From assembly GCA_030533315.1 (NCBI GenBank), contig JAUNJL010000032.1, forward strand, positions 13,866 through 26,527: a stretch of DNA of 12,662 nt. Direction: 5' to 3'. Shown here piece after piece: positions 1 through 5,118 of this stretch (position 1 is the stretch's first letter; each line of letters starts with the position of its first letter). The DNA comes from Eubacteriales bacterium (GTDB taxonomy: Bacteria > Bacillota_A > Clostridia > Lachnospirales > Lachnospiraceae). A program made the position numbers and the translations under genes. The notes under the pieces are model-generated. The model saw nothing but the letters and a program-made list of their open reading frames with translations. It was not told where the DNA came from and searched no databases.

Positions 1-1391
1 CCTATTATCACTGGAACAATCAGCTGAATGTCCTGATGGATGCGGACACGGTCTACATGGGCGTGAACCTGAGCAGGGATTCGGTGGAGGTGGAAAAAAG
101 GGTCTTTTTCCCCAGCCGCTACCTGGGAGGGCTGCGGTTCAGCAAGATCGTGGATGGGGTGGAAAACGAGCTGGTGTTTCAGCCGGACCGCCAGAAATTT
201 CGGGCCTTTTTCAACCGGGAGAGGCTGATTGGCCAGTTCTACGATGGCGGAAGGGAGGGAACCCTGGAATACCGGGTGCTGGAGGGGGAGGAGCCCCGAT
301 GGTTCCGGGCCGAGGTTCAGCTGATCAGCGAGCCCTCCAGCGGACACATCAAGGCATCCATCGTCCTGAAAAACGTGGATGAGGAGATTCGGGAGCGGGA
401 GCGGCTGAAGAACGAGGCCGAGCAGGATGCCATGACGGAGATCTACAACCACGCCGCGGCGGAGAGGCGGATCACGGAGATCTTGGCGAGGGATACGGGA
501 GAGCGCTGCTGCTTTTTGGTGGTGGATCTGGACGACCTGCGGAAGATTAACAGCGAGCTGGGACACCCGGAGGGGGACAGGGCGCTTAGGGCCATTGCAG
601 ACTGCATGAGGGGCCGGTTCCGAAAAAGCGACATCATCGGCCGGATTGGCGGGGACGAGTTCGTGGCCCTGCTTCGAAACGTGCCGGAGCAGGAACAGCT
701 GCAGCTGGCCATATCCGGCTTTATGCACCGTCTGGGCAAGGTGAAGATCGGGCCGAAGAATGACCGTTTGGTCCGGGTCAGTGTAGGCGGAGCCTTGGGA
801 ACGGCGGGGGTGGATGATTACGAGACTCTTTACCATCAGGCGGATCTGGCCCTGTACTACGTGAAGGCCATGGGGAAAAATGCCTTCAAGCTGTACGAGC
901 CGGAGCTGGAGAAGAGAGAGTTTTGTTATCAGCCTCAATCCACGGTCACCCTGGCGGAAGCGGAGTGGAACGATTCACCGGAGCTGAAAAGGCTGCTCCA
1001 TGCGGTGACGGCCTACTGTCCCCTGGTGATTTCCGCAAACCTGACCCAGAACACCTACTGCATTATGGAATACAAAACCTTCAAAACCCAGAAGGCCAAG
1101 GAGGACGGCAGCTATGACCAGCTGATCCAGGACGGGGCCAGCACCTTTCACTCCGGCGACAGGGAGGGCTTTTTAAGATGCTTCCTGCGGGAGAACCTTC
1201 TTCGCGCCTACCAGGAGGGGGAGCGGATGGTGGAGCATGAGGGACGGCAGCTGGGGGATGACGGGATTTACCGCATCTCCAGGACGGTGGCCATTTTGTC
1301 AGAGGATGAGGAGACGGGAGATATCTGCGAGATCTCCTTTACCCATGTGTTTTCCTCTGCGGTCAAGGGGGCCGAGGAGGAGCTTCTCTGA
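1..1391 (+). CDS. PAS-GGDEF-PAS diguanylate cyclase, 5'-truncated by window edge
   Basis: Makes cyclic di-GMP from two GTP in the cytoplasm. The frame is open from base 3, before the first in-frame ATG at 36, and no ribosome binding site precedes that ATG, so the gene starts outside the window. Counting from that ATG: a PAS-like region at about 1-120, a short linker helix, GGDEF at about 128-290, and a second PAS-like domain at about 315-440. The catalytic motif is intact (GGDEF 205-209), with the metal-binding Asp at 164 and the guanine-binding Asn172 and Asp181. An RxxD inhibitory site (Arg196-Asp199) sits five residues before the motif, so an active, product-inhibited enzyme is predicted. 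The stretch LTGLYNR, usual at the domain start, is changed to MTEIYNH. The C-terminal domain is probably another sensor or partner surface; its ligand is unknown. Any membrane segments lie upstream of the window. No clear terminator follows directly. Confidence 0.93.
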   Translation, partial: YYHWNNQLNVLMDADTVYMGVNLSRDSVEVEKRVFFPSRYLGGLRFSKIVDGVENELVFQPDRQKFRAFFNRERLIGQFYDGGREGTLEYRVLEGEEPRWFRAEVQLISEPSSGHIKASIVLKNVDEEIRERERLKNEAEQDAMTEIYNHAAAERRITEILARDTGERCCFLVVDLDDLRKINSELGHPEGDRALRAIADCMRGRFRKSDIIGRIGGDEFVALLRNVPEQEQLQLAISGFMHRLGKVKIGPKNDRLVRVSVGGALGTAGVDDYETLYHQADLALYYVKAMGKNAFKLYEPELEKREFCYQPQSTVTLAEAEWNDSPELKRLLHAVTAYCPLVISANLTQNTYCIMEYKTFKTQKAKEDGSYDQLIQDGASTFHSGDREGFLRCFLRENLLRAYQEGERMVEHEGRQLGDDGIYRISRTVAILSEDEETGDICEISFTHVFSSAVKGAEEELL

Positions 1392-1431
1392 AATTCTCTG
1401 AAATCAAAAAGAATTTGTAGTATTTCCGTTA

Positions 1432-1460
1432 TTGACATATGCCCCTTTCTCTGTTAAACT
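1432..1460 (+). promoter_or_regulatory. Sigma-A promoter P1 with extended -10, upstream of the EAL gene
   Basis: TTGACA at 1432-1437, a 17-base spacer, and TAAACT at 1455-1460 preceded by TGT (extended -10). Start of transcription is expected near 1467. It begins 40 bases after the stop of the diguanylate cyclase gene and has the same design as the promoter at 4873-4901. Transcripts from it must pass two terminator hairpins before reaching the gene at 1809. Confidence 0.75.
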
Positions 1461-1525
1461 AAACACAAGGAGTAAATGATCTGTAAAACGATTTCGAATG
1501 GGACGATTTGTCAGTAAAAACGAGA

Positions 1526-1552
1526 GGGGGGGGGTAAAACCTTCCCTTTTTT
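1526..1552 (+). terminator. Poly-G stem terminator or attenuator in leader 1
   Basis: Nine consecutive G (1526-1534), loop TAAAA, then CCTTCCC (1540-1546) and six T. Seven pairs form, two of them G-U. It would end transcripts from P1 after about 85 nt. The 5' purine stretch AAGG (1467-1470) is complementary to CCTT (1540-1543) in the 3' arm, so an anti-terminator pairing is possible but short. Confidence 0.6.
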
Positions 1553-1639
1553 GGACGGGCGCCCGAACCGGAGAGGATCGATGGGGATCCTTGTTTGATC
1601 AGATAGAAAAATGAAAAAAGACCATAGACAGCATTGACC

Positions 1640-1676
1640 GGCATAACTGTAGAGACGAACAGCTATGCCTTTTTTT
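1640..1676 (+). terminator. Second intrinsic terminator in leader 1
   Basis: GGCATAACTGT (1640-1650) pairs with ACAGCTATGCC (1659-1669) with one A/C mismatch, loop of 8, followed by seven T (1670-1676). This is the cleanest terminator of the leader. It lies about 130 bases before the EAL gene, so it either ends the P1 transcript or is overcome under some condition. Confidence 0.8.
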
Positions 1677-1703
1677 GTCGAAAAATCTTTATTGTGATTT
1701 TAT
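1675..1703 (+). promoter_or_regulatory. Weak candidate promoter directly upstream of the EAL gene
   Basis: TTGTCG at 1675-1680, 17-base spacer, TTTTAT at 1698-1703; each box matches four of six consensus bases. It starts inside the T-run of the preceding terminator, which would let the gene at 1809 be transcribed independently of that terminator. The boxes are poor, so this is tentative. Confidence 0.3.
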
Positions 1704-1727
1704 TTTAGAAATGAAAAAGGAGATGGA

Positions 1728-1782
1728 GCAGCGGGCCTTTCGCACATTTTTTATGAGAGGAATGTGGGGAAGCTTTCGCTGC
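1728..1782 (+). promoter_or_regulatory. Long imperfect hairpin in the 5' UTR of the EAL gene
   Basis: GCAGCG (1728-1733) pairs with CGCTGC (1777-1782). CACATT (1743-1748) pairs with AATGTG (1761-1766). The arms between them pair further (CTTTC against GGGAAG, plus G-U pairs), leaving a 12-base loop. The foot ends 12 bases before the GAGGGG ribosome binding site at 1795-1800. It resembles no riboswitch class I recognise. Transcript stability or translation control is an inference. Confidence 0.4.
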
Positions 1783-1808
1783 CGTCCATGGTTTGAGGGG
1801 CGAACAGT

Positions 1809-4790
1809 ATGGATAGAATGTTAAAAAAGGAATTGGGCCTGACGAAGGCGCACAAGATGGTTATGGGTTTGGGGCTGACCGCACTTCTGACCTTGTCTCT
1901 CTTCTTTTGCTACCGGCTGTATTTCAACACCAGGGAGGCGCTGAGGCAGCATGCGATCCGCAGCATCACCAATATCAGCCAGCTGAACAAGGATTCCGTC
2001 AGCAGGCCCATCACGAACAGACGGGTCATGCTGGAGACGGTTTCCGCCCGCCTGGAGCGGGAGGGGCTGGAGGATGTCCAGGATATCCTGGATGTGCTGG
2101 AGGGCTATCGGAAGGTCAACGATTTCTACAGCATCGGAGTGATCACCTGGGACAGGAAGCTGCATCTGACCAACGGAAGGGTGGCGGACGTGTCTGGCAC
2201 GGAGTTTGGGGATCAGGTGTGGGATGGAAGGTTTCATCTCTCGGCCTCTTATCTTCCCTATGCGGGGGGAACGGAGGAGACCAATGCTTTCACCTACCCG
2301 GTGTATCAGGATGGGAGGATCAAGTATGTCCTTTTGGCCACCTATCTCTCCCGCAGTCTGACGGAGCGCATGAACCTTTCCTCCATGGAGGGAAAGGGGT
2401 TCAATTTCATTGTGGACCATGACGGGGCGGTGGTGGTCTACCCCCATTCCTACAAGAACGCCGCCTACAACGCCCTGATGAAGCATATTAATGAGACGCC
2501 CTCCATCATACCCAGCGAGGGAGGGGACAGCCACTTTTATTACATGGGCGAACGGTATTACGCCCATTTTGAGGAGCTGGGCATCAATGAGTGGTATCTG
2601 ATGACCTGCGCCAGGGAGTCGGACGTGTTTGCAGAGTCCTACACCCTCACCCAGAACAGCTTCATGGGCCTTGTTCTGATCTGGATGGTGACGGCGCTTT
2701 CGGTATCGGCCATCGGTCTTTCCGTGTACCGCTCCAGGAAGGATCTGCGGAAGCTGGCCTTTTATGACGAGCTGCTGGGGATCGGGAACGCCAGCACCCT
2801 GTCCGTGTGCTTTCGGAAGCTGCCCCCCGAGCGTCTTCTGGGAATGTACCTGGTGCTGTTTGACATTGATAAGTTTAAGGAGTTCAACTATATTTACGGA
2901 AACGAGAACGGCGACGAGCTGCTGCGGTATATCGTCCGGGTTTTCCAGGAGGTGGTGCCGGAGGTACAGCTGTTCCGGTACGGGGCGGACTGCTTTGTGG
3001 CCCTGGATGAGAAGGGGGGGCCTCAGGAGCTGGCGGAGAGCATCGAAAAGACGCTGACCCGGTTTTCCCAGGATATCGCAGAGGGCCTGATACAGCCCTT
3101 TGACACGTCGGCGGGTATCCGGAAGGTGGAGCTGGGGGTGCCTCTGCACCAGCTGCTCAGCGATGCGATCATCGCAAGGGATGCCATCAAAGGGGATCAC
3201 CTGCATCAGTACGCCTTTTATGAGGAGGCGGTACGAGACAGGCGTCTGTCCTACATGGAGATGGAGTCCTGCTTCCAGGAGGCTCTTCGGAACAATGAGT
3301 TTCAGGTTTATTATCAGCCAAAATATAATATGATCACCGGGGAGCTTATCGGGGCCGAGGCTCTTGCCCGCTGGGTGAAGCCGGACGGCAGGATCATCTC
3401 TCCGGGGCACTTTATCCCCTGCTTTGAGGAAAGCCGCCAGATCATCCTGCTGGACAAGGAGATCCTGAGGCAGACCTGCATCCAGATGAAGGAGATGGAG
3501 GAGGACGGGATCGAGGTGAAGCCAGTTTCCGTAAACCTGTCCCGTATCCACCTTCGGAACCAGGGAATCGTGGATCAGATCGAGACCATTGTCCGGGAGT
3601 CGGGAATCAAACCGGAGAATCTGTCCTTCGAGATTACGGAGAGTGCCCTCTATGAGGACTGCATCCCTCTGAAGACCATCATGGATAAGCTTCATTCCCT
3701 GGGATGCAAGGTGGACATGGATGATTACGGTGCGGGAGTGTCGGGACCGAGCTCCCTGACCTCCAACAGCTTTGACATGGTGAAGCTGGACAAGTCCTTT
3801 GTGGACGGTCTGGGAAATGAGAGGGTGGAGGACATGATCCGGGCCACCGCATACATGGCGAAGAAATGGGGGATGAAGATCCTGGCGGAGGGCGTGGAGA
3901 CCTACCGGCAGGCCAAGAAGATGGTGGGACTGGGCTGTACCCTGGCTCAGGGCTACTACTATTCCAAGCCCGTTCCCCAGGACGCCTACCGGGACCTTCT
4001 CCAGGTGGCTGCCAATCTGGTGAAGAACACTCCCAGGGTTCCCATCAAGCCCAGGTTCTTTTCCGATGATGTCTGTGCGGTGCTGGACGGCAATCTGCTG
4101 CCCACCTACATCATCAACCCGGAGAATTTTGTGGTGCTTTATGCAAACCAGGCTCTGCGGAAGTATTTGGGGGCGGATGCCACGGGAAGCCTGTGCTATC
4201 AGAAGATGCGGGGGCGGAAGAGGCCCTGTGAGGAATGTACGGCCATGCGGCTCTTCCAGAATGGGGACAAGGCGCCCAAGGAGGTCTGCATCCGTGGGAA
4301 ATGGGTTCTTTTGCAGGCATCTGTCCTGATGTGGCAGGAGCGGGAATATATCCAGATCAGCTGTGTGGATATCACGGAGCAGAAGAAGATCGCGGCGGAG
4401 CTGCAGATGCGGAGCAAGGAGTACGAGGTCATTGTCCAGCAGAATATCACAGGCGTGGTGCGCTATGACATTGCGGCGGGAACGGCGGTGGTCAATGTGG
4501 ATAAGGAGCTGAACAAGGTGGAGGAGTACACCGTGGAGGATTACGTTCAAAGGATCTGCCGCAGCGGTATGATCCAGGAGGAGGATATCCCCGCGGTGCG
4601 GGAGATGTTTGAGGATATCACCAGCGGCAGGCCCAGCAAGGGCTACGAGTTCGGGGTGACCCTGGAGCAGGGGGGCCATCACTGGTGCCATGCGGAGTAT
4701 GCGCTGATGAAGGATGAGTATCAGAGGCCCTACCGGGCGCTGATCTCCTTTCTTGACCGGACGAAGCAGAAGAACAGGGGAGTGGCCTAG
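1809..4790 (+). CDS. Membrane dCache-(degenerate GGDEF)-EAL-PAS-PAS c-di-GMP phosphodiesterase
   Basis: Predicted to hydrolyse cyclic di-GMP to pGpG under control of an extracellular signal. The ATG at 1809 follows GAGGGG by eight bases. Order in 993 residues: TM helix about 18-38; extracellular dCache-like sensor about 40-285; TM helix about 286-306; GGDEF-like domain about 317-475; EAL about 485-730; PAS about 755-858; second PAS about 870-985. The GGDEF motif reads GADCF (392-396), so cyclase activity should be lost, although GTP binding could persist. The EAL set looks complete: Glu517 of EAL, Asn576, Glu608, Asp638-Asp639, Lys659, Glu694, Gln714. The loop following DDYGAG departs from the usual DDFGTGYSS. 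The first PAS carries Cys796 and a CEEC pair (Cys807, Cys810), a pattern seen in some PAS domains and possibly metal- or redox-binding. The two trailing PAS domains are odd, since such domains usually precede an output domain. Function is firm from motifs; the ligand is unknown. Confidence 0.93.
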   Translation: MDRMLKKELGLTKAHKMVMGLGLTALLTLSLFFCYRLYFNTREALRQHAIRSITNISQLNKDSVSRPITNRRVMLETVSARLEREGLEDVQDILDVLEGYRKVNDFYSIGVITWDRKLHLTNGRVADVSGTEFGDQVWDGRFHLSASYLPYAGGTEETNAFTYPVYQDGRIKYVLLATYLSRSLTERMNLSSMEGKGFNFIVDHDGAVVVYPHSYKNAAYNALMKHINETPSIIPSEGGDSHFYYMGERYYAHFEELGINEWYLMTCARESDVFAESYTLTQNSFMGLVLIWMVTALSVSAIGLSVYRSRKDLRKLAFYDELLGIGNASTLSVCFRKLPPERLLGMYLVLFDIDKFKEFNYIYGNENGDELLRYIVRVFQEVVPEVQLFRYGADCFVALDEKGGPQELAESIEKTLTRFSQDIAEGLIQPFDTSAGIRKVELGVPLHQLLSDAIIARDAIKGDHLHQYAFYEEAVRDRRLSYMEMESCFQEALRNNEFQVYYQPKYNMITGELIGAEALARWVKPDGRIISPGHFIPCFEESRQIILLDKEILRQTCIQMKEMEEDGIEVKPVSVNLSRIHLRNQGIVDQIETIVRESGIKPENLSFEITESALYEDCIPLKTIMDKLHSLGCKVDMDDYGAGVSGPSSLTSNSFDMVKLDKSFVDGLGNERVEDMIRATAYMAKKWGMKILAEGVETYRQAKKMVGLGCTLAQGYYYSKPVPQDAYRDLLQVAANLVKNTPRVPIKPRFFSDDVCAVLDGNLLPTYIINPENFVVLYANQALRKYLGADATGSLCYQKMRGRKRPCEECTAMRLFQNGDKAPKEVCIRGKWVLLQASVLMWQEREYIQISCVDITEQKKIAAELQMRSKEYEVIVQQNITGVVRYDIAAGTAVVNVDKELNKVEEYTVEDYVQRICRSGMIQEEDIPAVREMFEDITSGRPSKGYEFGVTLEQGGHHWCHAEYALMKDEYQRPYRALISFLDRTKQKNRGVA

Positions 4791-4811
4791 GGCGCTCCCT
4801 GTGCATTTTTT
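4774..4811 (+). terminator. Intrinsic terminator overlapping the end of the EAL gene
   Basis: ACAGGGGAG (4774-4782) pairs with CTCCCTGT (4795-4802) with one bulged G, then GCA and six T (4806-4811). The stop codon TAG (4788-4790) lies in the loop. It separates the EAL gene from the kinase gene downstream. Confidence 0.6.
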
Positions 4812-4872
4812 GTGAATAAAATGGGCGAGACTGGGCGATAAGCAATGTATACGAAATCAGTGTATTTTTTTG

Positions 4873-4901
4873 TTGACACACCAGGCTTTATCTGTTACGC
4901 T
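4873..4901 (+). promoter_or_regulatory. Sigma-A promoter P2 with extended -10, upstream of the CHASE kinase
   Basis: TTGACA at 4873-4878, 17-base spacer, TACGCT at 4896-4901 preceded by TGT. It follows a T-rich stretch that could act as an UP element. Shared with P1: identical -35, identical spacing, and TCTGTTA across the -10 junction. Transcription should begin near 4908, which rules out translation starts upstream of it. Confidence 0.7.
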
Positions 4902-4938
4902 AAAGCAAAACAAGAGGAGTTGTAAGCCTGAAATATAT

Positions 4939-4970
4939 GGGGGGGGGGCAAATCCTCTCCCCCTTTTTTT
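4939..4970 (+). terminator. Poly-G stem terminator or attenuator in leader 2
   Basis: Ten consecutive G (4939-4948), loop CAAAT, CCTCTCCCCC (4954-4963) and seven T (4964-4970). All ten pairs can form, two as G-U. It would release a transcript of about 60 nt from P2. AGAGGA (4913-4918) near the expected 5' end is exactly complementary to TCCTCT (4953-4958), which overlaps the 3' arm, so an anti-terminator pairing is possible. Confidence 0.65.
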
Positions 4971-5002
4971 CGTATCTTTGCAGTGTCTGGATGGGAAGGG
5001 CT

Positions 5003-5033
5003 GCCCGGCCCCGGGACTTTGTCCCGGGCGGGC
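5003..5033 (+). repeat. Strong GC-rich hairpin in leader 2
   Basis: CCCGGGAC (5010-5017), loop TTT, GTCCCGGG (5021-5028), extended by GCCCG (5003-5007) pairing with CGGGC (5029-5033) across a two-base bulge. No T-run follows, so it is not itself a terminator. It may be a structural part of the leader or a dispersed palindromic element. Confidence 0.6.
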
Positions 5034-5034
5034 T

Positions 5035-5054
5035 GCGCCCTGCCTGGAGGGCGC
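5035..5054 (+). promoter_or_regulatory. Hairpin competing with the terminator before the CHASE kinase
   Basis: GCGCCCT (5035-5041) pairs perfectly with AGGGCGC (5048-5054), loop of six. Its 3' arm shares bases 5051-5054 with the foot of the terminator hairpin at 5051-5085, so both cannot be fully formed at once. This has the geometry of an anti-terminator/terminator switch; the function is inferred. Confidence 0.4.
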
Positions 5055-5095
5055 TGGGCGTGTCTTTGGGAGATGCGCCGGGCGCTTTTGGTTTT
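5051..5095 (+). terminator. Terminator-like hairpin just before the CHASE kinase ribosome binding site
   Basis: GCGCTGGGCGTGTCT (5051-5065) pairs with AGATGCGCCGGGCGC (5071-5085): 15 positions with one G/G mismatch and three G-U pairs, loop TTGGG, then TTTTGGTTTT. It ends eight bases before the ribosome binding site at 5103, so it fits a regulated attenuator better than the end of an upstream gene. Confidence 0.5.
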
Positions 5096-5118
5096 ACTTA
5101 AGAAAGGATCCTGTGATT

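Noticed and set aside
1476..1517. 13-codon leader peptide in leader 1
   Set aside because: The AAGGAG before it is only three bases from the ATG and sits at the expected transcript start. Leader 2 has no matching peptide, so it is probably chance.
1461..1552. c-di-GMP (GEMM) riboswitch in leader 1, suggested by GGGACG at 1500-1505
   Set aside because: The rest of the conserved core, including CAAAGCC and the second helix with its receptor, is missing, and no supporting fold was found.
1711..1824. 37-codon frame overlapping the start of the EAL gene
   Set aside because: It has no properly spaced ribosome binding site and no recognisable features, and it lies over the 5' UTR hairpin.
1821..4691. 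956-codon open frame on the - strand opposite the EAL gene
   Set aside because: It is in codon register with the EAL gene and stays open because that gene uses almost no TTA, CTA or TCA codons. Its protein is rich in His, Leu and Pro with no recognisable domain.
4870..5118. Upstream 83-codon extension of the CHASE kinase frame
   Set aside because: It starts before promoter P2, runs through two terminator hairpins and reads as low-quality Gly/Cys-rich sequence. The membrane signal begins only after ATG 5119.
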